Source: JAGXLC01 sp964585385 | GTDB taxonomy: Bacteria; Bacteroidota; Bacteroidia; Bacteroidales; UBA12077 | Assembly: GCA_964585385.1 (NCBI GenBank) | Contig: CAZPDP010000012.1 | Span: 1 to 64,000, forward strand | Length of the DNA stretch: 64,000 nucleotides | Reading direction: 5' to 3' | In this document: positions 31,692 through 40,845 of the stretch, piece after piece | How positions within the stretch are numbered: position 1 is the first letter of the stretch | Layout: every line of letters begins with the position of its first letter | Position numbers and translations under genes: made by a program | Notes under the pieces: generated by a model | Database searches by the model: none | The model's input: only the letters and a program-made list of their open reading frames with translations | Told to the model about the DNA's origin: nothing

Positions 31692-34600
31692 ATGCATTAC
31701 ACTAACCCTAAATTAATCAAAAGTATCGGTAAGATGTTTTTTACAGCCATTCTTACTGTCTCGTTGATGCTACCCTCAACGGGCATGATGGCTAAAAAAA
31801 ACAATGAGGACAAAAAGGAGAAAGATCCGGTAAATTCCGGTATTATCAGCGGAATGAAATTCCGGAGTATCGGCCCGGCTTACGCTTCAGGCCGTATTTC
31901 TGACTTTGCCGTTAATCCCGACAACCACAAAGAGTTTTTTGTAGCTGTTTCCAGTGGAAATGTCTGGAAGACGACCAACAACGGCATTACTTTTAAACCT
32001 GTATTTGAAAATTATGGAACGTATTCCACAGGTTGTATCACAATGGACCCGAACAACCATAATGTCTTATGGCTCGGAACCGGTGAAAATAATCACCAGC
32101 GGGCCCTGGGTTATGGTGATGGTGTCTATAAAACCACAGATGGCGGAAAGACCTGGGAAAATATGGGTTTGAAAGAATCCCGTCAAATAGGAAACATCGT
32201 GGTTCACCCTGATAATTCTGATATTGTCTATGTAGCGGCAGAAGGTTCAGTCTGGGGATCCGGAGGTGACAGAGGTCTTTACAAAACAACAGATGGTGGA
32301 AAGACATGGAACAAGATTTTACACATTAGTGAAAACACAGGTGTAAACAATTTTCTGATGGATCCCCGCGATCCTGACTTACTCTATGCAAGCTCAGAGC
32401 AAAGAAGAAGGCACGTTCACACAAAAATAGGTGGCGGACCGGAAACTGCTATTTATAAATCTACAGACGGCGGGGCAAACTGGAAAGAATTAAAACAAGG
32501 ACTTCCAAGCAGCCACATGGGCGGTATTGGAATGGCTATCTCACCGGTCAATCCTGATGTTGTTTATGCTATTATTGAAGCAACTGAAAACAACGGAGGA
32601 TTCTTCCGTTCTACAGACAGAGGTGAATCATGGCAGAAAATGAGCGATCATCACTCCAGCGGTCAGTATTATAATGAAATCATTGCTGATCCTGAAGATG
32701 TCGATAAGGTGTATTCCATGGAAACCGTAGGTAAAGTTACCAAAGACGGTGGCAAAACGTGGGAAAGAGTCGGATTGAATAAAAAGCATGTCGACGACCA
32801 TGCCATGTGGATTGATCCCAACGACCCCAACCATTACATGATTGGTAGTGATGGTGGTATTTACATCACTTACGATGATGCAGAAAATTATTATCACGTC
32901 TCCAATCTTCCTGTAACCCAATATTATCGTGTAACTGTTGATAATGAAAAACCCTTCTACAATGTTTACGGTGGTACTCAGGACAACAACAGCACGGGAG
33001 GCCCAAGCCAGACGCTCAACAGAGACGGTATTCCCAACTCAGAATGGTTTGTAACACTTGGTGGTGATGGATTCTGGCAGGCTATTGACCCTGAAAATCC
33101 CGATATCGTATACTCCGAATTACAGTACGGAAACGTTGTACGGTATGACAAGAAAAGTGGTGAATCAGTAAGTATCAAGCCTGTTCCACCAGAAGATTCC
33201 CTTACATATAAATGGAACTGGAACACTCCACTAATACTGAGCCCCCATAATCACCAAAGGCTATACATGGCAGCCAATAAAGTTTTCAGGAGCGATAACC
33301 GGGGTAACTCATGGGATATTATCAGCCCGGACCTTACAGCTCAGATTGACCGAAACAGATGGCCTGTTATGGGTAAATACTGGAGTGTAGATGCCGTAGC
33401 TAAGGATGTTTCCACCTCACTTTACGGAACTATCGTATCACTTGATGAATCTCCTGTACAGGAAAATCTGTTATATGCAGGAACAGACGACGGCCTTATA
33501 CAGGTAACCGAAGATGCCAAAAACTGGAAAGAAGTAAGCGAGTTTCCTGGAGTGCCTGAACATACCTACGTAAGTGATATTTACGCTTCCCGTCATGAAG
33601 CCAATGTGGTATACGCTTCTTTTGACAATCGTAAGAGGGACGATTTTAAGCCATATCTTCTAAAAAGCACTGACAAAGGCAAAAACTGGACATCAATAAC
33701 TAATGGACTACCTGAAAACGGAACGGTTCACGCCATTGAACAAGATCCGAAAGATCCCAATTTACTTTTTGCAGGTACAGAGTTTGGAATATTCTTCTCA
33801 AACAATGGTGGTGAGAAATGGATTCAGCTCAAATCCGGTATTCCAACTATTTCTGTAAGAGATATTGATCTCCAGGAAGAAGAAGAAGACCTCGTCCTTG
33901 CAACATTTGGCCGTGGATTCTACATTCTTGACGATTATTCACCCTTAAGAAAAATTGATAAGGATTTCGTTAAGCAAGAAGCACACATTTTTGATATACC
34001 CAAAGCCAAAATGTATATACAAAAACGAGGCAAATATGGTCAGGGCTCAACCTATTATACTGGAGAAAATCCTGAATATGGAGCGCTCTTCACCTATTAT
34101 TTAGAGGAAACTCCCAAAACCCGTGAACAACTCCGACATAAAAGAGAAAAGGAATTATTTAAAGAAGGTAAACGTATACCTCAACTGACATGGAAAGAGC
34201 AGCGGGAAGAGGAAAGAGAAGTTTCCCCTTATCTCATCTTCACTATTTATGATGATGAAGGAAACGTTATCAGAAAACTTACAAAGAAACCTGGTAAAGG
34301 CGTTCACCGTATTGCGTGGGACTTCCGTTACGAGAACCCATATCCTGTTGAATTAGAGGGTAAAGAGGATTTCAATCCATTTAAAGAAAGAGGAAGCGGA
34401 ATCCTGGCTATGCCTGGAACATACAAAGTTTCGATGTCACTTTATCATCACGGAGAAATAAAAGAACTTGTTCCTCCAAAAGAGTTCACGGCAGAACAAC
34501 TGGAAATCAGAACACTGCCAGCAGAAGACAGAGAATCATTGCTTGAATTCCAGGATAAAGTAGCAGACATGACAAGAGCCATTCAGGGTGCTGATAAATT

Positions 34601-35003
34601 AGTAGCCGATATGATGAGACAAATAAAAAGCATCAAACAGGCTATTCTCAATACTCAGGCTGAAACCAAAGAGCTGATGGAAGAAGCTGAAAGAATTGAA
34701 GACGAAATAGATGAGGTGGTATTTGCGTTCCATGGAGTTACCCCGAAAGCAAGTAGCGAAGAAATTCCTCCTCATAAAATGAAGATAATGGAACGGCTCA
34801 GAGCAATTACATGGGCACATTACAGGTCCACGTCAGCTGTTACAGAAACTGAAAGAAGGAATTACGAGATTCTGAAGAAAGATTTTCCACCTTTATTGGA
34901 AAAAATCAAAAAGTTAAGAAATGAAGATCTCGATCAGCTTAAGGAAAAACTGGAAGAACTTAATGCTCCCTGGACACCTGGAAGAATGCCAAAATTTGAT
35001 TAA
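31692..35003 (+). CDS. Secreted sortilin/BNR-repeat beta-propeller protein (1103 aa)
   Basis: Exported protein with a signal peptide in residues 1-34 and two long propeller blocks built from BNR/sortilin-like repeats of the form YKTTDGGKTW, FRSTDRGESW and LKSTDKGKNW, each closed by an xDPxxPDxVY strand (residues about 50-760). The last 330 residues hold a beta-sandwich-like region (SPYLIFTIYDDEGNVIRKL) and a long helical region (about 930-1090) ending GRMPKFD. This matches the VPS10/glycosyl-hydrolase-like family widespread in Bacteroidota, for which no activity is established. It has no T9SS tail. Single gene with a terminator at 35042-35067. Confidence 0.85.
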   Translation: MHYTNPKLIKSIGKMFFTAILTVSLMLPSTGMMAKKNNEDKKEKDPVNSGIISGMKFRSIGPAYASGRISDFAVNPDNHKEFFVAVSSGNVWKTTNNGITFKPVFENYGTYSTGCITMDPNNHNVLWLGTGENNHQRALGYGDGVYKTTDGGKTWENMGLKESRQIGNIVVHPDNSDIVYVAAEGSVWGSGGDRGLYKTTDGGKTWNKILHISENTGVNNFLMDPRDPDLLYASSEQRRRHVHTKIGGGPETAIYKSTDGGANWKELKQGLPSSHMGGIGMAISPVNPDVVYAIIEATENNGGFFRSTDRGESWQKMSDHHSSGQYYNEIIADPEDVDKVYSMETVGKVTKDGGKTWERVGLNKKHVDDHAMWIDPNDPNHYMIGSDGGIYITYDDAENYYHVSNLPVTQYYRVTVDNEKPFYNVYGGTQDNNSTGGPSQTLNRDGIPNSEWFVTLGGDGFWQAIDPENPDIVYSELQYGNVVRYDKKSGESVSIKPVPPEDSLTYKWNWNTPLILSPHNHQRLYMAANKVFRSDNRGNSWDIISPDLTAQIDRNRWPVMGKYWSVDAVAKDVSTSLYGTIVSLDESPVQENLLYAGTDDGLIQVTEDAKNWKEVSEFPGVPEHTYVSDIYASRHEANVVYASFDNRKRDDFKPYLLKSTDKGKNWTSITNGLPENGTVHAIEQDPKDPNLLFAGTEFGIFFSNNGGEKWIQLKSGIPTISVRDIDLQEEEEDLVLATFGRGFYILDDYSPLRKIDKDFVKQEAHIFDIPKAKMYIQKRGKYGQGSTYYTGENPEYGALFTYYLEETPKTREQLRHKREKELFKEGKRIPQLTWKEQREEEREVSPYLIFTIYDDEGNVIRKLTKKPGKGVHRIAWDFRYENPYPVELEGKEDFNPFKERGSGILAMPGTYKVSMSLYHHGEIKELVPPKEFTAEQLEIRTLPAEDRESLLEFQDKVADMTRAIQGADKLVADMMRQIKSIKQAILNTQAETKELMEEAERIEDEIDEVVFAFHGVTPKASSEEIPPHKMKIMERLRAITWAHYRSTSAVTETERRNYEILKKDFPPLLEKIKKLRNEDLDQLKEKLEELNAPWTPGRMPKFD

Positions 35004-35041
35004 TTCTCAGGAAACTGGATTATTAATTTTTATTTAAAATG

Positions 35042-35067
35042 AAAGCCGTCTCAACAGGGGCGGCTTT
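35042..35067 (+). terminator. Terminator of the sortilin/BNR gene
   Basis: AAAGCCG/CGGCTTT 7-bp stem with a 12-nt loop followed by TATTTTATC, 39 bp past the stop. Confidence 0.75.
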
Positions 35068-35138
35068 TATTTTATCAAAAAATTTGATTAGTTGATGTAA
35101 ATCACCTTATTATAAATAACATATTTGAAATTATGTCG

Positions 35139-35146
35139 TATCTTTG
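35139..35146 (+). promoter_or_regulatory. Candidate -7 promoter element of micro-lipoprotein 1
   Basis: TATCTTTG, an exact TAnnTTTG match, 38 bp before the start codon at 35185. Confidence 0.5.
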
Positions 35147-35184
35147 ATACAGTTGTCATTATCATTAACATTAAATATTTTATA

Positions 35185-35316
35185 ATGAAGAAAATTAAGG
35201 TACTCACCATAATTGCGTTTTTTTTGACAAGTTTACTGTTAACTTCTTGTCATATTATGGAACCACCTTGTCCGGCATATGCTGATGCTAATCAAATCGA
35301 AGAACAAAATGTATAG
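35185..35316 (+). CDS. Micro-lipoprotein 1 with CPAY motif (43 aa)
   Basis: 43-residue predicted lipoprotein. MKKIKVLTIIAFFLTSLLLTSC is a textbook lipoprotein signal with the lipidated Cys at 22. The mature part has only 22 residues and includes PPCPAYADANQI with one more Cys. The next gene encodes the same layout with CPAYDD, so this is a paired family and not a chance frame. It has its own -7 element. Function unknown; the size suits a surface-anchored peptide. Confidence 0.68.
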   Translation: MKKIKVLTIIAFFLTSLLLTSCHIMEPPCPAYADANQIEEQNV

Positions 35317-35345
35317 GGCGGGTTTTAATTTTTAATTATTTTTCC

Positions 35346-35353
35346 TATTTTTG
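35346..35353 (+). promoter_or_regulatory. Candidate -7 promoter element of micro-lipoprotein 2
   Basis: TATTTTTG, an exact TAnnTTTG match, between the two micro-lipoprotein genes and 29 bp before the second start. Confidence 0.5.
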
Positions 35354-35382
35354 AAATATTATTAAAACAAACATATACTGTT

Positions 35383-35517
35383 ATGAAAAAACGTATCGTT
35401 GTCGCTCTGTTATTTGTGATGTTTGCAATCGCTCTTTTCACTTCTTGTAAAGGACAAGATTGTCCGGCTTATGATGATTATAAAGGACAATCAGCATCAA
35501 TTGCCCTACGTCAATAA
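35383..35517 (+). CDS. Micro-lipoprotein 2 with CPAY motif (44 aa)
   Basis: 44-residue predicted lipoprotein with signal MKKRIVVALLFVMFAIALFTSC and lipidated Cys22. The mature part contains GQDCPAYDDYKGQS, sharing the CPAYxD core with the gene 67 bp upstream. The two genes lie in tandem, each behind its own -7 box and together before a terminator. Outside the signal and CPAY core they differ, so duplication was not recent. Function unknown. Confidence 0.7.
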   Translation: MKKRIVVALLFVMFAIALFTSCKGQDCPAYDDYKGQSASIALRQ

Positions 35518-35579
35518 TTAAAAAAATATACTGCAAATAAAAACTTTCATATCTGAAAGTTAATTAGTATTTAATCTTA

Positions 35580-35605
35580 AACCGGTGGAGTGTCATCAAC
35601 CGGTT
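35580..35605 (+). terminator. Terminator of the micro-lipoprotein pair
   Basis: AACCGGT/ACCGGTT perfect 7-bp stem with a 12-nt loop and ATTTTTT behind it. A second hairpin without a T-run (AACTTTCA/TGAAAGTT, 35542-35561) lies just upstream. Confidence 0.75.
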
Positions 35606-35614
35606 ATTTTTTGA

Positions 35615-35691
35615 TTGTTCACAAAGCACAAATACCTCATTATCAACTTATTTATTTTATGCAGCCTCCTGGTTGACTGCCAGATGAAAGA
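35615..35691 (+). CDS. Possible start of a lipoprotein gene cut by the assembly gap
   Basis: A TTG codon at 35615 opens a frame encoding FTKHKYLIINLFILCSLLVDC, which resembles a lipoprotein signal with lipobox SLLVDC. It runs into the 100-N gap. The TTG start and the terminator directly upstream make it uncertain. It may be a third small lipoprotein or chance. Confidence 0.3.
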
Positions 35692-35791
35692 NNNNNNNNN
35701 NNNNNNNNNNNNNNNNNNNNNNNNNNNNNNNNNNNNNNNNNNNNNNNNNNNNNNNNNNNNNNNNNNNNNNNNNNNNNNNNNNNNNNNNNNN
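35692..35791. other. Assembly gap (100 N)
   Basis: Exactly 100 N, the usual placeholder for a scaffold join of unknown length. The sequence right of it (35792-35860) has no recognisable gene before the Gate-protein stop. Confidence 0.98.
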
Positions 35792-35860
35792 ATACATGCC
35801 ACATACTTGTTTTCCTTAAATCCAACTCACGTTATCCTGTGTATTTTCTTCTGCCTGTTT

Positions 35861-37042
35861 TTAAAAGTTAATCCAGATATTCAGGAGCATAAAAAGATAA
35901 TGCGCAAATGTACCAGCAGCAATACCTCCTATGGTATGGGCGATTAAGGCCTTGGATGTTAATCTGCGAAATTTCAGGGTATCCAGCATGGCGGTATGGG
36001 TGCTTAAATAACCACTCCAGCACATTCCCATAGCCGTAAAAACGGCTATTTCATTACCCGAAATGATACCTTCAGCAATAAAAGCTTTCACCAGGGATAA
36101 TGCCGCTCCAACAGCTCCTAGTGAGGTAACCGGGAAGGCAATTAATTCAGGATTTTGAAAGCCAAAGAGTGCATAAAAAAGCCAGTTAAACCATTGTCCG
36201 ATTTTTGGCAGAATAGGAACCCCTTCATAAGCCAGACCCTGATAACCAACTGAAGGATCTTCAGGTCCAAAGGTGACTATCATTATGATTGTACTAATAA
36301 TCAAAACACCCGGTATAATCTGAAGACCCAAATCAACCCCTGACTTACCACCATCAAGCAGTGAATTGAGAAAACGTTGAAATACACCCCCTTCTGATTT
36401 AAAAGAAATATCTTTCGAATCAGTTATCAGATCTTTGCTTTCTTCTTCTTCACTTATTTTCCCTCTTATCATAAACTGCATCAATCTCGTAGAGATAACA
36501 GCGCCAAAAACAGCTCCAAAAAAACCAACAAGTGCCGGTCCAAAATATTCAAAACGAGCCATAAAAGTTAGGACAACTAATCCCATTCCAAAGGCTGTTC
36601 CAAAATTGGTGAGTGAAATCAATTCGTATTTTCTAAAATACCGGCTGAAATATTTGTCATTCGACAAGCTTATTATTGCAGGATTATCGGAGAAAAAAGT
36701 CATCAACCCAGCCAATGAGGCTACTCCCGGCAAATTAAACAATGGGCGCATCAGGGGAGCAAGGATAATCTCCAGCAAACGTACTACACCAAACTCAATC
36801 ATCAGTTTACCAAGCGCACCTGTTAATACCGTAATACCCATAATGAAGAAAACAGTATTCATCAGCAAATCCCAGGCAGTATTCATAATAGTATTCAGCA
36901 AATTAGCAATCCCCATAACATAACCCAGGTAGCCAAAAAAACCACCAAACAGAATAATAAACACAAAAGCTTCATATCTTCTGTTTCTGAGAAAATCCGT
37001 ATTTCTTATATAACGAATTGTATCCTTACTTTTCTTGATCAT
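35861..37042 (-). CDS. Nucleoside-recognition (Gate) domain membrane protein, CD0519/CD1768-like
   Basis: 393-residue integral membrane protein with about eight to ten hydrophobic segments and two Gate-like blocks (NTVFFIMGITVLTGALGKLMIEFG and GLQIIPGVLIISTIIMIVTFG). FFSDNPAIISLSNDKYFSRYF and a C-terminal MCWSGYLSTHTAMLDTLKFR are characteristic of the CD0519/CD1768 group related to YjiH and SpmA. A cytoplasmic acidic loop (EEEESKDLITDSKD) splits the protein. The transported substrate, if any, is not known. Upstream (37043-37331) is AT-rich, with a TTATTCATA/TATGAATAA dyad at 37079-37107. Confidence 0.83.
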   Translation of the reverse strand: MIKKSKDTIRYIRNTDFLRNRRYEAFVFIILFGGFFGYLGYVMGIANLLNTIMNTAWDLLMNTVFFIMGITVLTGALGKLMIEFGVVRLLEIILAPLMRPLFNLPGVASLAGLMTFFSDNPAIISLSNDKYFSRYFRKYELISLTNFGTAFGMGLVVLTFMARFEYFGPALVGFFGAVFGAVISTRLMQFMIRGKISEEEESKDLITDSKDISFKSEGGVFQRFLNSLLDGGKSGVDLGLQIIPGVLIISTIIMIVTFGPEDPSVGYQGLAYEGVPILPKIGQWFNWLFYALFGFQNPELIAFPVTSLGAVGAALSLVKAFIAEGIISGNEIAVFTAMGMCWSGYLSTHTAMLDTLKFRRLTSKALIAHTIGGIAAGTFAHYLFMLLNIWINF

Positions 37043-37331
37043 TGAATGATAATTTTTTACCCTGTTATTTAACCTGTATTATTCATAAATTTTTTAAATA
37101 TGAATAAAATGTAGAGCCTGTAACGCAAGGCGGTATTAAGAGTTCAAAATTAGATTGAAATGAAATAACCAAAATTGAGAATTGTCATAAATATTTATGG
37201 ATTTAATCATCTCACTGGCAAGGCCAATCCAAATATTTATAAATCAGCAAATTGATTTAAGTGTTGTTAATAATTCCAAAAGATGATTATGATCAGGGTT
37301 TGGGAAATATATAGAAAAAGTAGAAGATGCC

Positions 37332-38945
37332 TTATTTTTTTAATCGAAAGAGCAAGTTGTTAATTTTTTCAGCCAGTTCAATTCTATCTAATGGTTTGGC
37401 AATATAATCCTCACATCCAACTTCCCAGGCTCTTCTCTTGTCCTCCAGCATTGCATTAGCAGTTTGAGCGATAACAGGAAGATTGGGTCTAATCTTTTTT
37501 ATTTGTCTTGTGGCCTCATAACCATCAAGGAAGGGCAATTGAATATCCATCAGTACAATATCAATTGACTCGTCATTACTACATCTCTCAACTGCCTTAT
37601 AACCATCCACCTCAAGGGTAAACTCAGCCCCCGTGCCTCTCAGAAGCTTAGTAATCAATTCATAGGCCATGTTTGAATCTTCAACAACCAGAATCTTCTT
37701 ACCTTCCCAATTGTACATCTCCTCAAGTTCATTCCCGACTGCTCCTGTTTTTTCAGCTTTATTCCGGGCTGAAGGAATAAGAGGAATCTGGAACTTAAAT
37801 ATTGAACCTCTATCCTGGTTTGATTCAGCCCAAATTTCACCATTAAGGTTTTCTACAATTCCTTTGGCGAGTGTCAATCCCAAACCTGCACCTCCGTACT
37901 TTTTAGTAGTTCCTTCCTCCCCCTGTCTGAAGCTTTCAAAGATGTAATCATATCCGTAATTACTCAGGCCAATTCCTGTATCTTCCACATAAAAAAGAAT
38001 AAAACCGCCATTAATTCTGTATCCAATATTTATTCCCCCTGAATAAGTGAACTTTATGGCATTATGAATTAAATTCATCAAAACCTGTCTTAGCCGTGAG
38101 TCATCTGACCGTATAAAAAAGGAACTCTTCCTGGCACCTTTATCCATCCTAATTTCAATACTGGATTTATCTGCTTTATCTCTTTCTTCCATTGCATATT
38201 CATACATACTGTCCATCAACTCATGGAGATCAAAATCCTGGTAATTCAGGTTAAGCTGGTTGGTTTCAATCTTGGATAAATCAATAATATCATTGATTAT
38301 ATATAAAAGGAGATTACTGTTGATCTTTAGAAGCTTATGGTATTTTTCGTAGTTTTCCTGTGATATACTTTTTTGATCAGTAATAAGGCTGGAAAAACCT
38401 ATAATAGCATTCAGAGGAGTTCTGATTTCATGGGAAATATTAGCCAGAAAGGCAGTTTTTAGTCTATTGGCCTGATGGGCTTTTTCTTTAGCTATTTCAA
38501 TATCTCTGTTTATTTTTTCGATCTTTTTAAGGTATTCCTCCTGGTCCCTGAACCTCAACCTGCGTATTCTATTGTATCGCAATAAAATGATAATGATGAT
38601 CAATAATAAAACAATAAAAACAAACAAAGAGATAAAAAGGGTTTTGTTTTCCCTGAGAAGGTTGTATGGACTGGTCAGGATAAAAGAATAGTGTATATTT
38701 CTTAGTTCATTTTCATCGTATTGTTTAGCATCCAGGAGGTATTCAGTATAAAGGTTAACATTGTTTTCTTTAAAATCTTCCTCAAACTTATTTTCAATAC
38801 CTCCAATCACATTATCACTCCAGGAGAGGGTTTTACGGTAAGAATTTAAAATGAGAATATCAGAGGTATGAGAATATGTTTGAAGACTTATAAACAATAA
38901 GAAAACCAGGAAAGAAAAGTATCGTATAAATTGGTGCTTTTCCAT
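37332..38945 (-). CDS. Hybrid histidine kinase/response regulator with shortened sensor domain
   Basis: 537-residue membrane hybrid kinase. After a signal-like helix (7-25) comes only about 70 residues of extracytoplasmic sequence opening with ILILNSYRKTLSWSDNVIGGI, the usual start of a 300-residue ABC-substrate-binding-type sensor. The membrane helix (102-123) follows too soon. Then come a coiled coil, the H-box (H172 in LANISHEIRTPLN), an ATPase domain (DDSRLRQVLMNLIHNAIKF, DTGIGLS, GGAGLGLTLAKG) and a receiver domain from about 416 with phosphoacceptor D467 (VLMDIQLPF). Catalytic parts look intact. No separate output protein lies adjacent. Confidence 0.9.
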   Translation of the reverse strand: MEKHQFIRYFSFLVFLLFISLQTYSHTSDILILNSYRKTLSWSDNVIGGIENKFEEDFKENNVNLYTEYLLDAKQYDENELRNIHYSFILTSPYNLLRENKTLFISLFVFIVLLLIIIIILLRYNRIRRLRFRDQEEYLKKIEKINRDIEIAKEKAHQANRLKTAFLANISHEIRTPLNAIIGFSSLITDQKSISQENYEKYHKLLKINSNLLLYIINDIIDLSKIETNQLNLNYQDFDLHELMDSMYEYAMEERDKADKSSIEIRMDKGARKSSFFIRSDDSRLRQVLMNLIHNAIKFTYSGGINIGYRINGGFILFYVEDTGIGLSNYGYDYIFESFRQGEEGTTKKYGGAGLGLTLAKGIVENLNGEIWAESNQDRGSIFKFQIPLIPSARNKAEKTGAVGNELEEMYNWEGKKILVVEDSNMAYELITKLLRGTGAEFTLEVDGYKAVERCSNDESIDIVLMDIQLPFLDGYEATRQIKKIRPNLPVIAQTANAMLEDKRRAWEVGCEDYIAKPLDRIELAEKINNLLFRLKK

Positions 38946-39038
38946 AAAAGACTATTAACAGTCTAACATTAAGTTAAACTAATCAAATTTATAAAAAATT
39001 CATAAACTCAACAGGGTGAGAACAGGAATTGAATAAAA

Positions 39039-39068
39039 AAATCCGGTAGCATGAATGTTACCGGATTT
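39039..39068 (-). terminator. Terminator of the Rnf operon
   Basis: AAATCCGGTA/TACCGGATTT 10-bp stem with a 10-nt loop, followed on the minus strand by TTTTATTC after the A/T base of the stem. It lies 24 bp past the rnfA stop. Confidence 0.85.
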
Positions 39069-39091
39069 CTTTCCATATTATATCTCAAACA

Positions 39092-39664
39092 CTAAACTAG
39101 ACCTGCAAAACCCATGAATGCAAGGGATAACAAACCTGCCACAACAAAAGCAATGGGTACACCCTTCATTGGTTTGGGAACATCCATCAAGTCGAGATGC
39201 TCACGCAGACCTGCAAACACAATTAGCGCCAAACCAAAACCTATGGCATTAGCCAGACCAAAAACTACGCTTTCCAGCAGGTTAAAGTTGTTCTGTACAG
39301 CAAGAATGGCTACACCTAATATTGCACAGTTCGTTGTCATTAGGGGTAAAAATATACCTAAGGCCTGGTATAAAGGAGGACTTGCTTTTTTAAGAATAAT
39401 CTCCACAAGCTGTACGAGGGATGCTATTACCAGGATAAAGGTAATCGTTTGCATAAAGATGATTCCAAAAGGTTCCAGAACAAAATTCTGCAGCAGATAC
39501 GTAATTATTGTGGCAATAGTCATAACAAAAGCAACTGCACCGGTCATCCCGATGGCGGTCTCAACTTTACTGGAAACACCTATAAAAGGGCAAAGTCCCA
39601 GGAATTTACTAAGGACAATATTATTTACGAATATCGCACCTATTATAATTACTAAATATTCCAT
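39092..39664 (-). CDS. rnfA: Rnf complex subunit RnfA
   Basis: 190-residue integral membrane subunit of the Rnf ferredoxin:NAD+ oxidoreductase, an ion-pumping respiratory complex. Six membrane segments, with the paired conserved cysteines in NNIVLSKFLGLCPFIG and MTTNCAILGVAI that bind the intramembrane FeS cluster in current structures. Homologous to RnfE, the gene immediately upstream (3-bp gap). Last gene of the operon, followed by a strong terminator. Confidence 0.96.
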   Translation of the reverse strand: MEYLVIIIGAIFVNNIVLSKFLGLCPFIGVSSKVETAIGMTGAVAFVMTIATIITYLLQNFVLEPFGIIFMQTITFILVIASLVQLVEIILKKASPPLYQALGIFLPLMTTNCAILGVAILAVQNNFNLLESVVFGLANAIGFGLALIVFAGLREHLDLMDVPKPMKGVPIAFVVAGLLSLAFMGFAGLV

Positions 39665-39667
39665 AGC

Positions 39668-40273
39668 TTAGTACATTTTCTTTTTTAATTTATCAGCAAG
39701 CATTATTAAATATCCAAGGGCAATGAACGCACCAGGTGCCAGAACAAATACCAACATTCCATCACCTTTATAAATAGAAAATTCAATAATATCAGGGATT
39801 AAGGTAAAAGAACCACTACCCAGAATTTCTCTGACACCGCCCAGAACGGTTAATGCAAAAGCAAAGCCAAGGCCCATTCCTAAACCATCAATCACAGAGG
39901 AAAAGACGCCGTTCTTTGAGGCAAAAGCTTCAGAACGTCCAAGTACAAAGCAGTTTACCACAATCAATGGAATAAAAATACCAAGTTGTTCGTATAAGTC
40001 AGGGACAAAGGCTTCAGTAAGCATCTCAACCATTGTAACAAAAGAGGCAATAACCACGATGAAGGTAGGTATCCTTACTTTGGGAGGAATCAGGTCTTTA
40101 ATAGAAGATACCACAAGATTGGACATCGCCACCACAAATGTAGTAGCCAATCCCATCCCCAGTCCGTTATAAGCAGATGTAGTTACAGCCAGTGTTGGAC
40201 ACAATCCAAGGAATAATGCGAATACCGGATTGTCTTTAATAAATCCTTTTGTAAAATTTTGCCATTGATTCAT
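39668..40273 (-). CDS. rnfE: Rnf complex subunit RnfE
   Basis: 201-residue integral membrane subunit, paralogue of RnfA with inverted topology in the complex. FALFLGLCPTLAVT and PLIVVNCFVLGRSEAFA carry the conserved membrane cysteines. A strong Shine-Dalgarno (AAAGGAGGT) precedes its ATG. It overlaps the rnfG stop by 4 bp and is followed by rnfA after 3 bp. Confidence 0.96.
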   Translation of the reverse strand: MNQWQNFTKGFIKDNPVFALFLGLCPTLAVTTSAYNGLGMGLATTFVVAMSNLVVSSIKDLIPPKVRIPTFIVVIASFVTMVEMLTEAFVPDLYEQLGIFIPLIVVNCFVLGRSEAFASKNGVFSSVIDGLGMGLGFAFALTVLGGVREILGSGSFTLIPDIIEFSIYKGDGMLVFVLAPGAFIALGYLIMLADKLKKKMY

Positions 40274-40845
40274 TTTTTACCTCCTTTCTTGAATGCTTTA
40301 TAAGCACGATCAACTGCATCACAGTATGCACGGGAAGAAATGGTGGCAGCAGTAATCGCATCAACATCTCCTCCGTCCTGTTTCACATCCAGTTGAAAAT
40401 TCTCCGGATCTTTCTGGTTAAACTGGTTACTCCATTCTGATTTGCTTTTTTCCATCTTATCACCCAGACCAGGTGTTTCAGCATGATTGAGAACGGAAAT
40501 ATTATTAATGGTTCCATCGGGACTAAATCCAACCATAAGGGATATTTCACCGCTAAAACCTTTATTAGTATACGTAGAAACAGCAACTCCGATAAGCTCT
40601 CCATCCTTCTTTGCGGGATAAAGGGTTAAACTATCCCCATCAACCTCCACTTGGTATGCTTCTTCATTGGGTTGGTTGGTATACTGAGGTACCACTTGTT
40701 GAATGGCCACATTTTTTTTGTGCAACTTAGCTTTGGCAATGGGTTCCTTTGTTAATTCATAAATAAAACCAAGGGAAGCTGATGCCAGTAAGGTCACAAC
40801 AAAAAGTGTCAACACCATATTTTTAAAAGTAGATTGTTTAGCCAT
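40270..40845 (-). CDS. rnfG: Rnf complex FMN-binding subunit RnfG
   Basis: 191-residue periplasmic subunit with one N-terminal membrane anchor (residues 9-28) and an FMN_bind domain. The flavinylation motif reads DAITAATISSRAY, fitting the Dxx(S/T)(G/A)AT pattern, with the second Thr as likely FMN attachment site. SVLNHAETPGLGDKME is the typical glycine-rich loop. Shine-Dalgarno AGGAGGTGA precedes the start. It overlaps rnfD by 8 bp. Confidence 0.95.
   Translation of the reverse strand: MAKQSTFKNMVLTLFVVTLLASASLGFIYELTKEPIAKAKLHKKNVAIQQVVPQYTNQPNEEAYQVEVDGDSLTLYPAKKDGELIGVAVSTYTNKGFSGEISLMVGFSPDGTINNISVLNHAETPGLGDKMEKSKSEWSNQFNQKDPENFQLDVKQDGGDVDAITAATISSRAYCDAVDRAYKAFKKGGKK

Noticed and set aside
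39114..39671. 185-codon antisense frame across rnfA
   Set aside because: rnfA is unambiguous and the antisense product has no recognisable pattern beyond the reverse of membrane-helix codons.
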